A DNA stretch of 64,000 nucleotides from UBA4416 sp040387555 (lineage in GTDB: Bacteria > Bacteroidota > Bacteroidia > B-17B0 > Aurantibacillaceae), in the NCBI GenBank assembly GCA_040387555.1, contig JAZKDO010000004.1, positions 186,001 to 250,000 of the forward strand, written 5' to 3'. The notes below the pieces were generated by a model. The model had not been told where the DNA came from. It was given only the letters and a program-made list of their open reading frames with translations, and did no database searches. The position numbers were made by a program, and so were the translations under genes. Position 1 is the stretch's first letter. Every line of letters begins with the position of its first letter. Below are positions 9,490 to 18,007 of the stretch, piece by piece.

Positions 9490-10320
9490 TTAGTCTGCTA
9501 AAATAGTAGTATCTTCTAAAACAAGGTCATAGAACTCATTATAAGCATCAGCATATTCAGCTTCACCTTTATATTCCAAAAGTGGTTTGCCTGATTTTTT
9601 CGCATATTTAACCAATTCTTCGTTGATTTTTTCACTTCCAAAAGAAATGCCATCTGCGTAGTCAATTGCTAATTTCATTAAATTCACGTATGTCGCATCT
9701 TCCAGGTGTTTCAGTTCCTTTTTGGTAACTCCATCAATGATTGCTTTATCAATGATTTTTTTATTTAATGCTTTTGTAAATTCTTCTTCATAAATCGTAA
9801 AGATAATTTTCGTTTCAGTAAATAGAGGATCTTCAGTAAATGCTTTCTTTATATACAACGGAATTAAACCAGTAAACCAGCCATGGCAATGAATTACATC
9901 CGGAGCCCAACCTAGTTTTTTTACCGTTTCAATAACACCACGATTAAAAAACACAGTACGTTCATCATTATCATCAAAATATTTTCCTGTAGCTTTGTCG
10001 GTTAAAACCGATTTACGCTGAAAATAATCATCATTATCAATAAAATACACCTGCATACGAGCGGTAGGAATCGAAGCAACTTTGATAATCAAAGGGTGAT
10101 CAGCATTATTGATAACGATATTCATACCTGATAAACGTATCACCTCGTGTAATTGGTGGCGTCTTTCGTTAATATTGCCATACTTAGGCATAAAAGTTCT
10201 TATTTCTTTCCCTCTTTCCTGAATTGCCTGAGGTAATCTTCTGGCTATTTTTCCGATGTGGGTTTCATCCAAATAAGGGGTAATCTCTTGCGACACAAAA
10301 AGAACTCTTGCTTTTCTCAT
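9490..10320 (-). CDS. Short glycogen/starch synthase-like protein (GT5 catalytic domain only)
   Basis: A 276-residue protein matching only the N-terminal half of a glycogen synthase. RKARVLFVSQEITPYLDE is the start of the GT5 domain, and PDVIHCHGWFTGLIPLYIK is the conserved DxxHxHxW region that contacts the glucan and ADP-glucose. A full bacterial GlgA is about 475 residues with a second Rossmann domain carrying most of the nucleotide-sugar site; that half is absent, and no fragment of it lies downstream before the DUF4270 gene. Annotated in many Bacteroidota as glycogen/starch synthase, its activity is uncertain. Divergent from panC with 117 bp between the starts. Confidence 0.88.
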   Translation of the reverse strand: MRKARVLFVSQEITPYLDETHIGKIARRLPQAIQERGKEIRTFMPKYGNINERRHQLHEVIRLSGMNIVINNADHPLIIKVASIPTARMQVYFIDNDDYFQRKSVLTDKATGKYFDDNDERTVFFNRGVIETVKKLGWAPDVIHCHGWFTGLIPLYIKKAFTEDPLFTETKIIFTIYEEEFTKALNKKIIDKAIIDGVTKKELKHLEDATYVNLMKLAIDYADGISFGSEKINEELVKYAKKSGKPLLEYKGEAEYADAYNEFYDLVLEDTTILAD

Positions 10321-10437
10321 ATATTAGATTGATTTAAGTGATGGATTTTAACGACATACAAAAGTAATAAAAAAAAATCCATATATCAAAGTATTATTTA
10401 GCTTTGAGCCCTATTATTTCAATTAAAAAGCTAAAAA

Positions 10438-11274
10438 ATGCTTATTATAAGTAAAATAACTGAATTGGTGGAAATCCTTGCACCCAAACGAGAAAATGCC
10501 ACCGTTGGTTTTGTTCCAACAATGGGTGCTTTACATGCAGGCCACCTCTCGTTAATCCGTATTTCCAAACAACAAACCGATATCACGATTTGTTCCATTT
10601 TTGTAAACCCTACCCAGTTTAATAATGCCTCTGACCTAACCTTGTACCCAAGAACCCCCGAAGCAGATGTAAAATTGCTGGATGATGCCGGTTGCGATAT
10701 TCTTTATATGCCTGAGGTTGAGGATGTTTATCCTGAAAATGATAGCAGAAAGTTTGATTTTGGTTACCTGGATACGATTTTAGAAGGAGCACACAGACCA
10801 GGACATTTTAATGGAGTAGGACAGGTTGTTAGCATATTGCTAGAAAATATTAAGCCGGATAAAGCTTATTTTGGCAGCAAGGATTATCAGCAGGTTATGG
10901 TGGTTAAAAGTTTGGTTAAACAGCTGAAATTGTCAGTAGAAATAGTTGCGTGCCCCATTTTAAGGGAACCCGATGGATTAGCGATGAGCTCCAGGAATAC
11001 CCGATTAACAAATGAAGAGAGAAAAACGGCGACAGTGGTTCCTTCTATTATGCAAAAGGCAATAGAAATAATACATAAAAGGGGCGTAAAGGAAGCAAAA
11101 TCCTATATTAGTCAGGAATGTGCAAACAATAACATGAATCTGGATTATTATGAGGTTTGTGATGCAGATTCTTTAAAGCCAATTGCTGAGATAAATCCCC
11201 ATCAAAAAACAATTTCCTTAATAGCCGTATTTGTTGGTAACATTCGCTTAATTGATAATTGGATGGTTAACTAA
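10438..11274 (+). CDS. panC: Pantoate--beta-alanine ligase
   Basis: A 278-residue pantothenate synthetase, which forms pantothenate from pantoate, beta-alanine and ATP. The nucleotidyltransferase signature is clear: VGFVPTMGALHAGH with His33 and His36, then SIFVNPTQFNNASDL for pantoate binding and the KMSKS-like segment LREPDGLAMSSRN near residue 185. Length is normal. A Bacteroidota -7 element (TAGCTTTG) lies at 10399-10406, 31 bases before the ATG, without a clear -33 partner. No panB or panD is adjacent; glyS follows after 46 bp on the same strand. Confidence 0.97.
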   Translation: MLIISKITELVEILAPKRENATVGFVPTMGALHAGHLSLIRISKQQTDITICSIFVNPTQFNNASDLTLYPRTPEADVKLLDDAGCDILYMPEVEDVYPENDSRKFDFGYLDTILEGAHRPGHFNGVGQVVSILLENIKPDKAYFGSKDYQQVMVVKSLVKQLKLSVEIVACPILREPDGLAMSSRNTRLTNEERKTATVVPSIMQKAIEIIHKRGVKEAKSYISQECANNNMNLDYYEVCDADSLKPIAEINPHQKTISLIAVFVGNIRLIDNWMVN

Positions 11275-11320
11275 TTATCAGTAAAATATTAAATTTGAAA
11301 CTTTTTAACTTTCTATAATT

Positions 11321-12865
11321 ATGTCGAATATAAAACCCGAGGATTTTTTTAAAACAATTATTTCTCACTGTAAAGAATACGGATTCATTTTTCAGAGCAG
11401 TGAAATTTATGATGGACTAAGCGCCGTGTATGATTACGGGCAAATGGGAGTGGAGTTAAAGAAAAACATTCGTGAGTATTGGTGGAAAGCCATGGTACAA
11501 ATGAATGAAAATATTGTGGGGATTGACTCTGCTATTTTTATGCACCCAACAACGTGGAAGGCAAGCGGACACGTTGATGCTTTTAATGACCCGTTAATAG
11601 ATAACAAAGATAGTAAGAAGCGTTACAGAGCAGATGTCTTAATTGAAGAACATGTTGCTAAGATTGAAGATAAGATCAATAAAGAAGTTGAAAAGGCAGC
11701 TAAGCGTTTCGAGAATTTTGATGCAGAAATGTTTAAATCAACTAACGGACGGGTAAAAGAATACCAGGATAAAATTGATGCGATTAACGAGCGTTTTAAA
11801 ACTGCTTTAAATGCTAATAATTTAGAAGAAGTAAAACAAATTATTGTTGACCTTGAAATTGTTTGTCCGATAAGCGGCACCAAAAACTGGACAGATGTTC
11901 GTCAGTTCAATTTAATGTTCAACACCTCCACAGGTGCTGTAACTGATGAAACCAATATCATTTATTTACGTCCGGAAACAGCACAAGGTATTTTTGTAAA
12001 TTACCTTAATGTTCAAAAAACAGGGCGTATGAAATTGCCATTTGGGATTGCTCAAACCGGTAAAGCGTTTCGTAACGAGATCGTGGCCCGTCAGTTTATT
12101 TTCAGAATGCGTGAATTTGAACAAATGGAAATGCAGTTCTTCATTAAACCGGGTACAGAAATGGAATGGTATGAATATTGGAAAAAAGCCCGCCTGAAGT
12201 GGCATTTAGCACTTGGTTTAGGAAATGAAAAATACCGTTTCCATGATCATTTAAAATTAGCACACTACGCAAATGCTGCGTGCGATATTGAACACCAGTT
12301 TCCGTTTGGTTTTAAAGAACTGGAAGGCATTCATTCACGAACTGATTTTGATTTAAAACAACACCAGGAATTCTCCGGAAAAAAATTACAGTATTTTGAT
12401 TCAGAAACTAACGAAAGTTATGTGCCATATGTATTGGAAACATCGGTTGGTTTAGATCGTTTGTTTTTATCAATTTTATCTTCAGCCTTAGTTGAAGAAA
12501 GTTTAGAAGGTGGAGATACAAGAACAGTTTTAAATTTGCCTCCGGCGTTAGCGCCTTATAAAGCAGCTGTTTTCCCTTTAGTGAAGAAGGATGGTTTACC
12601 TGAACTGGCTGAAAGCATTATGAAGGATCTTAAATTTGATTTCATGCTGGCTTATGATGAAAAAGATACGGTTGGTAAACGTTACCGCAGACAAGATGCT
12701 ATTGGAACTCCTTTCTGTATTACGGTTGATCATCAAAGTTTAGAAGACAAAACAGTAACCATTCGTCACCGCGATACGATGAAACAGGACCGTGTGGCAA
12801 TTACTGATCTACATTCTATTTTAACTGAAAAGACAAGCATCAATAGTTTGTTGAAGAAACTGTAG
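11321..12865 (+). CDS. glyS: Glycine--tRNA ligase, single-chain (eukaryote-like, dimeric) type
   Basis: A 514-residue class II aminoacyl-tRNA synthetase of the alpha2 type, which charges tRNA-Gly. The N-terminal FIFQSSEIYDGLSAVYDYGQ is diagnostic; motif 2 is in FGIAQTGKAFRNEI with FRMREFEQMEMQ, motif 3 in ETSVGLDRLFL. Residues about 385-510 form the anticodon-binding domain (APYKAAVFPLVKK, DAIGTPFCITVD). An internal helical insertion (about 110-175) is usual for this branch. The ATG follows panC closely. Cytosolic and essential; no sign of truncation. Confidence 0.97.
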   Translation: MSNIKPEDFFKTIISHCKEYGFIFQSSEIYDGLSAVYDYGQMGVELKKNIREYWWKAMVQMNENIVGIDSAIFMHPTTWKASGHVDAFNDPLIDNKDSKKRYRADVLIEEHVAKIEDKINKEVEKAAKRFENFDAEMFKSTNGRVKEYQDKIDAINERFKTALNANNLEEVKQIIVDLEIVCPISGTKNWTDVRQFNLMFNTSTGAVTDETNIIYLRPETAQGIFVNYLNVQKTGRMKLPFGIAQTGKAFRNEIVARQFIFRMREFEQMEMQFFIKPGTEMEWYEYWKKARLKWHLALGLGNEKYRFHDHLKLAHYANAACDIEHQFPFGFKELEGIHSRTDFDLKQHQEFSGKKLQYFDSETNESYVPYVLETSVGLDRLFLSILSSALVEESLEGGDTRTVLNLPPALAPYKAAVFPLVKKDGLPELAESIMKDLKFDFMLAYDEKDTVGKRYRRQDAIGTPFCITVDHQSLEDKTVTIRHRDTMKQDRVAITDLHSILTEKTSINSLLKKL

Positions 12866-12870
12866 TTTTA

Positions 12871-12901
12871 TTTGTAGGTTTCGATAAATATGGTATTTTT
12901 G
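12871..12901 (+). promoter_or_regulatory. Bacteroidota-type promoter for the small secreted protein gene
   Basis: TTTG at 12871-12874 and TATTTTTG at 12894-12901 are separated by exactly 19 bases, matching the phylum consensus of -33 TTTG and -7 TAnnTTTG. The gene starts 24 bases downstream at 12926. The -33 box lies 5 bases past the glyS stop. Confidence 0.75.
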
Positions 12902-12925
12902 CGCCCAAATTAATTAAAAAAACCT

Positions 12926-13267
12926 ATGAAATCTATTTTGAAACCAATTGCTGTAATGGCATTTTTATTTTTCGGAGCTAATGTAAATGCTCAATCCAAC
13001 AATGATAACGCATTAATTGGAAAAGCTCGCGGAGCTGCCGCTGATTGTGTTAATAATTATACTGCTCAAGGTTATGATATTGCAGCGAGTGTTGAAACTA
13101 CCGGTATATGTTTTGTATCAGGATCTTTACATAAGGTTACTCTTTATGCAAAGGTAAAATGTAATAGCGAAATTTGTCCACAAGTTATGTCTGCACTTGT
13201 TGCCATTGTATATTTTGATTGCAATAACAGTGTATCTTCAGTTGAATGTGGTACATCTGCACAATAA
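12926..13267 (+). CDS. Small secreted protein, unknown function
   Basis: A 113-residue protein with a signal peptide ending at about residue 23 (FFGANVNAQ). The mature part of 90 residues has six cysteines (DCVNNY, GICFVSG, VKCNSEICP, YFDCNN, VECGTS), enough for three disulfides in the periplasm or outside the cell. I do not recognise the family. It has its own well-formed promoter and its own terminator, so it is a monocistronic unit. The compact cysteine-rich form suggests a small stable secreted domain. Confidence 0.72.
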   Translation: MKSILKPIAVMAFLFFGANVNAQSNNDNALIGKARGAAADCVNNYTAQGYDIAASVETTGICFVSGSLHKVTLYAKVKCNSEICPQVMSALVAIVYFDCNNSVSSVECGTSAQ

Positions 13268-13291
13268 TTAATTAAAATAATAACTAGTTTA

Positions 13292-13326
13292 AGAGAGTAA
13301 CTGATTTTTCAGTTGCTCTTTTTTTG
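13292..13326 (+). terminator. Rho-independent terminator
   Basis: An imperfect hairpin (AGAG-TAACTGA / TCAGTTGCTCT, loop TTTT) followed by seven Ts lies 25 bases after the stop of the small secreted protein gene. Confidence 0.75.
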
Positions 13327-13423
13327 TAATCTATTTTAGTTATAAAAATAAAGCAATAGATTACTACAATCCTTCATGCTTCGGTAAAATTTGAGATTTT
13401 TTGTTCAAATTAGCTGAATGCTT

Positions 13424-13513
13424 GTGTAAGGGATGCAAACGGAAATACTTTTTTGTTTTAACAATAAAAGATTGAAGTGACAGCCCGGTGAGGCCACCGC
13501 CGAACACACCAAA
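13424..13513. repeat. Dispersed intergenic element, copy A
   Basis: This 90-bp segment aligns with two others at 43099-43215 and 61768-61859. Shared parts: GATGCAAACGGAAAT identical with the 61.8 kb copy; CTTTT ... AAAAG inner arms; TTGAAGTGACAGC versus TTGCAGTGACAGC; GGCCACCG; and complementary ends (GTGT / ACAC here, GCGTG / CACGC in the other copies). The changed but still pairing ends suggest selection for a folded form. It lies between two convergent genes. No protein is encoded. Confidence 0.75.
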
Positions 13514-13525
13514 ATTTCTTTTATT

Positions 13526-13957
13526 TTATTCAGTAACATACCCGGCCTTCTCAGCCGGATAAGAATTAAAAGTTCCAATGGCCTTGGAAATAACGATATT
13601 ATTTCTGGCAGGACAAATAATATCTCCGCTTACAATAATCAAACGCTTACCCTGCTGCTCCATTTTCCCGATGCCCTGAATCTCGTCTCCTAATAAAGCT
13701 GGCGCTAAAAAATTAATTTTAAATTCCACTGTTGAAATGATTTTTTTATCCGCTGCAGAAACCGATAGGGCTGTTACTCCCAACAAACCGTCCATTAAAG
13801 CGGAAATAACTCCGCCGTGGGCAGCTAAAGGCGTAGCCAGATGTTCTTGTTGTATGGTTAAAAAATAATGCACGATTCCGGGTTCAATAACTTTGAAATC
13901 CATTCCCAATGTTTTACCGAAATGGTTGTGAAAGGTATATTGTTCAATAAGAGTCAT
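13526..13957 (-). CDS. PaaI-family hotdog-fold thioesterase
   Basis: A 143-residue single-domain hotdog protein. The central helix segment AAHGGVISALMDGLLG carries the His-Gly-Gly of the PaaI/4-hydroxybenzoyl-CoA thioesterase family, with EFKINFLAPALLGDEI as the following strand pair. Predicted to hydrolyse an acyl-CoA or aryl-CoA in the cytosol; the acyl group is unknown. The start is 10 bases after the stop of the VIT transporter on the same strand, so the two are probably co-transcribed, though their functions have no obvious link. Confidence 0.85.
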   Translation of the reverse strand: MTLIEQYTFHNHFGKTLGMDFKVIEPGIVHYFLTIQQEHLATPLAAHGGVISALMDGLLGVTALSVSAADKKIISTVEFKINFLAPALLGDEIQGIGKMEQQGKRLIIVSGDIICPARNNIVISKAIGTFNSYPAEKAGYVTE

Positions 13958-13967
13958 CCTGATTTTT

Positions 13968-14648
13968 TTAAGCTGAGATTAATTTAGCGATACCAAATGC
14001 GGCACCTGCCGCTACCAGCCCAATCATTGTTACTTTTAAGGCACCATAAAGAGGATGTTGTCCGGTTACTTTACTTTTAAAAAAACCAAATATAAATAAA
14101 CATAAAGTTGTAATAATAGTAGAAAGTACTAAACCCTGAAAAGGAGTATCCGTAAAAAAATAGGCCATTAAAGGAAGTATTCCTCCAATCATATAAGATG
14201 TACCAATGGTTAAGGCGCTGTTACGAGCTCTGTTTGCATGGGGTTTTTCAAGTCCGAGTTCAAACCGCATCATAAAATCAACCCACTTGTCTTTATCTTT
14301 TGAAAGTTCCATCGCTATCAGATGTTGTGATTCGGGGCTTAATCCATAGTCGGCAAACACTTCTTTCACTTCTTCAATTTCTTTCTCGGGTACACGTTCT
14401 ACTTCTTCGTACTCTCTTTTTAATTCGTGTTCATAATGCTCCTGTTCCGTTTTTCCAGCAAGGTAACCTCCAAGTCCCATCGCAATGCAGCCAGCTACAA
14501 TTTCGGCAAAACCTGCAGTGATAATAATAGCGTTGCTATCTACAGCACCACTTAAACCCGCAGCTAATGCAAAAGGAACGGTTAATCCGTCACTCATACC
14601 AATAACGGCATCGGATATAAAATCTGAACTTTTTAAATGTTCTTCCAT
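13968..14648 (-). CDS. VIT1/CCC1-family iron/manganese transporter
   Basis: A 226-residue membrane protein with the family start SDAVIGMSDGLTVPFALAAG, which carries the Asp and Met of the metal path, then a second helix in SNAIIITAGFAEIVAGCIAMGLGGYLAGKTE. A cytosolic Glu-rich helical hairpin (YEEVERVPEKEIEEVKEVF) lies between helices 2 and 3, the position of the metal-binding domain in VIT1. Three more membrane segments follow. Predicted to move Fe2+ or Mn2+ out of the cytosol. No ferritin domain is fused. Confidence 0.9.
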   Translation of the reverse strand: MEEHLKSSDFISDAVIGMSDGLTVPFALAAGLSGAVDSNAIIITAGFAEIVAGCIAMGLGGYLAGKTEQEHYEHELKREYEEVERVPEKEIEEVKEVFADYGLSPESQHLIAMELSKDKDKWVDFMMRFELGLEKPHANRARNSALTIGTSYMIGGILPLMAYFFTDTPFQGLVLSTIITTLCLFIFGFFKSKVTGQHPLYGALKVTMIGLVAAGAAFGIAKLISA

Positions 14649-14859
14649 TGTTTGTATTTAATAAAACGTGTTGTAATAATAGGTAAAACAAATTTTAATT
14701 CAAAACCATCACCATAGTTCTTCAGCGATTAGCGCTTCTATTAGTGTTTTTGCCGTTTTGTGCCTTAGAAAATTAAAATCGTGTAAATGTAAAATCCATT
14801 TATGCATTAGTTTTACTTAGTGTAAAATACAATTAATTTATTGATAACATTTGAATACC

Positions 14860-15198
14860 ATGCAGATGATTATAACTGAAAGGCTTTCCCTTTCTACAAT
14901 AAGACGAGAATTTAGCCAGATTTTTCCAAATCTGAAACTTGAACTTTATACTAAGCCCTGCTTATGTGACGGGCCGGCAGAAGAAGGCTTTGAAAATAAT
15001 TTGTTAGTAAACGGGTGCAGAACAATATATGCAGCAGGAGAGATTACAATAACAAATCAAACACTAGTTTCACACCTGGAAGAAGATTTTCGAAATTTTT
15101 TTGGAATAGGGCTTGTGGTATTTAAAAAGAACAGAAGTTTGTGGATCGATGCATACGATTTTAAAGATTTAACCCTTGAAGAGTTGAACCGATTCTGA
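14860..15198 (+). CDS. Hypothetical protein, unknown function
   Basis: A soluble protein of about 112 residues starting at the ATG at 14860 (a TTG nine bases upstream and an ATG at 14866 are in the same frame). No signal peptide and no membrane segment. The start ITERLSLSTIRREFSQIFP and a central Cys pair (KPCLCDGP) are its most recognisable parts; LVVFKKNRSLWIDAYDF and TLEELNRF close it. The composition looks like real coding sequence. I cannot name the family. It is divergent from the VIT gene and convergent with pckA. Confidence 0.65.
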   Translation: MQMIITERLSLSTIRREFSQIFPNLKLELYTKPCLCDGPAEEGFENNLLVNGCRTIYAAGEITITNQTLVSHLEEDFRNFFGIGLVVFKKNRSLWIDAYDFKDLTLEELNRF

Positions 15199-15254
15199 AA
15201 TTAAAAGCCCCGGATTATAAATCCAAGGCCTTCAAAATAAAATATAGGAAAATT

Positions 15255-16874
15255 TTATACTTTTTCAGTAATTACAGCTTTAGGTGCAGCCGCTAAAATT
15301 TCCTCGTTTGCTGCTGATGCATACTGTTCAAAGTTTTTAATGAATTGCCCCGCTAAATTTTTTGCTTTAGCGTCATAAGCCTCTTTATCAGACCAAGAAT
15401 TGCGAGGGTCTAATATTTCAGTTGGTACATCTTTACATGTCTTAGGGAACTTTAAACCAAAGAAGTTAGTAGTACCCATTTCTGCTTTATCCAGTTCTCC
15501 ATTTAACGCAGCCGTTATTAAAGCACGTGTGTAAGATAATTTAATACGATTACCAACACCGTAAGAACCACCAACCCATCCGGTGTTTAATAGCCAAACG
15601 TTTACGTTGTGTTTCTTTAATTTGTCTCCTAGTAACTCAGCATATTTCGTTGGGTGTAAAGGTAAAAAAGCTTTACCGAAACAAGCTGAGAAAGTAGTTG
15701 TAGGTTCAGTGATGCCCATTTCTGTACCCGCTACTTTAGCCGTGTAACCGGAAATGAAGTTATACATTGCCTGTCCTGTATTTAACTTAGAGATCGGAGG
15801 TAAAACACCGAATGCATCACAGGTTAAAAAGAAAATGTTTTTAGGAATATCACCAACTGCTGGAGTAACAGCGTTATCGATATAATTTGCAGGGTAACTT
15901 ACGCGTGTATTTTCAGTACGTGAAATATCGGCATAGTTTACTGTAGTCGTTCCTTCAAAATAATTAATGTTCTCTAATAAAGAACCAAATTTAATAGCGT
16001 TAAATATTTGAGGCTCTTTTTCAGCAGTTAAATCCACACATTTAGCATAGCAACCACCTTCAAAGTTAAAAACTGATTTGTCTGCCCATCCATGCTCATC
16101 ATCACCGATCAGTTTACGGTTAGGATCAGCAGATAAAGTGGTTTTCCCTGTTCCGGATAATCCGAAGAAAATTGCGGTATCACCATCTTTACCAATGTTT
16201 GCAGAACAATGCATTGATAGAACTTTCTTCTCGTGCGGCAAAATGTAGTTTAATACAGCAAAAATAGACTTCTTAATTTCTCCTGTATATCCAGTTCCAC
16301 CAATTAAGATTGTTTTTTTAGTGAAATTAATGATAGCGAAATTATGCTGGCGTGTTCCATCAATTTTTGGATCAGCCATAAAGCCAGGAGCATTTAAAAT
16401 AACCCAATCGTGTTTGAAGGTTTTGATTTCTTCAGCACTAGGGCGTAAAAATAAATTGTATGCAAATAAATTACTCCATGGCGTTTCATTCACTACTCGA
16501 ATATTAATTCTGAAAGAAGGATCAGCACACGCATAAGCATCTCTTACCCAAACTTCCTTGTTCCCTAAATAGGCTAACATACGGTTGTGTAAAGCATCAA
16601 ACTTATCAGCTTCAAAACGATTATTAACATCGCCCCACCATACACTGTCTTTAGTGTTTTCGTCATAAACAACGAATTTATCTTTAGGGGAACGGCCTGT
16701 AAATTCTCCGGTATCAATTGCTAAAGCACCAACATCGGTTAATACACCTTGTCCACGAACAATCGTTTCTTCAACTAGTTCTGACGGATGTAAATTCCAG
16801 TAAGCCATTTCTACATTTGCTAAGCCTAATTGGGCAACAGAAGCATCTTGTGCTTTTAATCCAATTTCGTTCAT
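15255..16874 (-). CDS. pckA: Phosphoenolpyruvate carboxykinase (ATP)
   Basis: A 539-residue ATP-dependent PEP carboxykinase, which turns oxaloacetate into PEP in gluconeogenesis. RSPKDKFVV (61-69) is the oxaloacetate site, GLSGTGKTT (238-246) the kinase-1a P-loop and LIGDDEHGW (255-263) the metal-binding kinase-2 motif. Length matches E. coli PckA. A -7 element TATTTTTG reads on the minus strand at 16906-16913, about 30 bases before the start codon, so the gene has its own promoter. Confidence 0.98.
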   Translation of the reverse strand: MNEIGLKAQDASVAQLGLANVEMAYWNLHPSELVEETIVRGQGVLTDVGALAIDTGEFTGRSPKDKFVVYDENTKDSVWWGDVNNRFEADKFDALHNRMLAYLGNKEVWVRDAYACADPSFRINIRVVNETPWSNLFAYNLFLRPSAEEIKTFKHDWVILNAPGFMADPKIDGTRQHNFAIINFTKKTILIGGTGYTGEIKKSIFAVLNYILPHEKKVLSMHCSANIGKDGDTAIFFGLSGTGKTTLSADPNRKLIGDDEHGWADKSVFNFEGGCYAKCVDLTAEKEPQIFNAIKFGSLLENINYFEGTTTVNYADISRTENTRVSYPANYIDNAVTPAVGDIPKNIFFLTCDAFGVLPPISKLNTGQAMYNFISGYTAKVAGTEMGITEPTTTFSACFGKAFLPLHPTKYAELLGDKLKKHNVNVWLLNTGWVGGSYGVGNRIKLSYTRALITAALNGELDKAEMGTTNFFGLKFPKTCKDVPTEILDPRNSWSDKEAYDAKAKNLAGQFIKNFEQYASAANEEILAAAPKAVITEKV

Positions 16875-17028
16875 TATATAAAGAATTTAGTTTTTAGTTA
16901 GGGTGCAAAAATACGAAAAAAAACGCGTCACTTCTGAACCTGTTTTCCACAATTTAGGGCTAAAAACTAACTTATTTGTTGAAAAAGCCATTGGAATCGC
17001 CAAAAGCGGAAACTTTCATGTTAAAATA

Positions 17029-17439
17029 TTATCTCCCTTTGTGTTCACTCACAGCATTTTCAGACAGCTGCATCATATCGCTACCAGCAGCAATCTTTTT
17101 AACATTTTCTATAAAGGAATTTATCTCTGCTTTTGTTTTTAATTCTGATAAAGAAAAACAATAATCTGTTTCGCCTTCTCTGCCCCATAATACCGTTGTA
17201 TAAGCCGGTTTTTTAGGATGTGACTCTATATAGGATAATAAAGTTGTCTGTTTTGTTCGATCAAGACCAGCACCCTTACTAATAAATGAAACAATTAAAC
17301 GATAGGTTTTTGAAGATTCCTGTGATGTAATCAAATTAGCTACTGGGGTTGGTTCTGAAGATTTTGATGCTTCTTTTTTTGCTTTGCAAGAAATACAAGC
17401 CAAGCTTACTAAAGAGGCTAAAAAGAAAAGTCTTTTCAT
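17029..17439 (-). CDS. Small lipoprotein, unknown function
   Basis: A 136-residue lipoprotein: MKRLFFLASLVSLACISC ends in lipobox Cys18, then Lys-Ala-Lys-Lys. A Ser/Glu/Pro-rich spacer precedes a small domain starting near YRLIVSFISKGAGLDR and containing TTVLWGREGETDYCFSLSEL. The strand-helix pattern suggests a small alpha/beta fold, but I do not recognise it. It lies between pckA and smpB, all on the minus strand, 61 bp after the smpB stop. Confidence 0.75.
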   Translation of the reverse strand: MKRLFFLASLVSLACISCKAKKEASKSSEPTPVANLITSQESSKTYRLIVSFISKGAGLDRTKQTTLLSYIESHPKKPAYTTVLWGREGETDYCFSLSELKTKAEINSFIENVKKIAAGSDMMQLSENAVSEHKGR

Positions 17440-17500
17440 TATAATTTAATTTTTTGTAAAACGAATGTTTTAATTTTGACCCAATATTTAAAGAAATTAA

Positions 17501-17959
17501 TTACTTGAATTTTCTATCCATTTCCCTGTTAAGATCCTTTGTTTTCAAATCTTCACGTTTATCAAAGGTCTTTTTTCCTTTGGCAACTGCTATTTCAACT
17601 TTGGCGAACCCGTTATCAGAAGTAAATAAAAGTGTTGGAATTATAGTAAGACCTTTATCTACCATCTTTTTTTGTAGTTTGTTTAACTCTTGACGATTGA
17701 GTAACAGTTTTCTCTCCCGGGTTGGTTCGTGATTATAAAGATTACCTTCAGTATAAATACTGATGTTTAAACTTTTTATAAATAATTCACCGTTTCTGAA
17801 ATAACAAAAACTGTCTACCAGCGATGCTTTTCCTTCGCGAATAGCTTTAATTTCAGTACCAACCAAAACGATGCCTGCCGTAAATTTTTCAATAAAGCTG
17901 TAGTCGAAACTAGCCCGGCGATTTTTGATTGATATTTTTTGCTGTATATTCGGTTTCAA
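17501..17959 (-). CDS. smpB: SsrA-binding protein SmpB
   Basis: A 152-residue SmpB, the tmRNA partner that rescues stalled ribosomes. Recognisable segments are SFDYSFIEKFTAGIVLVGTEIKAIR, YNHEPTRERKLLLNRQEL and the basic tail FDKREDLKTKDLNREMDRKFK-type region that enters the mRNA channel. The start must be the TTG at 17957-17959: the preceding in-frame codon is TAA, and no ATG occurs in frame before the conserved core. The tmRNA gene itself is not in this window. Confidence 0.96.
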   Translation of the reverse strand: MKPNIQQKISIKNRRASFDYSFIEKFTAGIVLVGTEIKAIREGKASLVDSFCYFRNGELFIKSLNISIYTEGNLYNHEPTRERKLLLNRQELNKLQKKMVDKGLTIIPTLLFTSDNGFAKVEIAVAKGKKTFDKREDLKTKDLNREMDRKFK

Positions 17960-18007
17960 TTAAACTTAGATTTTTAAAGACGTAAAGATACACAAATACT
18001 TGTTGGG

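Noticed and set aside
14300..14521. 73-codon frame antisense to the VIT transporter
   Set aside because: Explained by codon composition of the real gene on the other strand.
15205..15250. Possible terminator between the 112-residue gene and pckA
   Set aside because: Only a weak interrupted stem (GGAT/ATCC with GCC/GGC) and no clean T-run.
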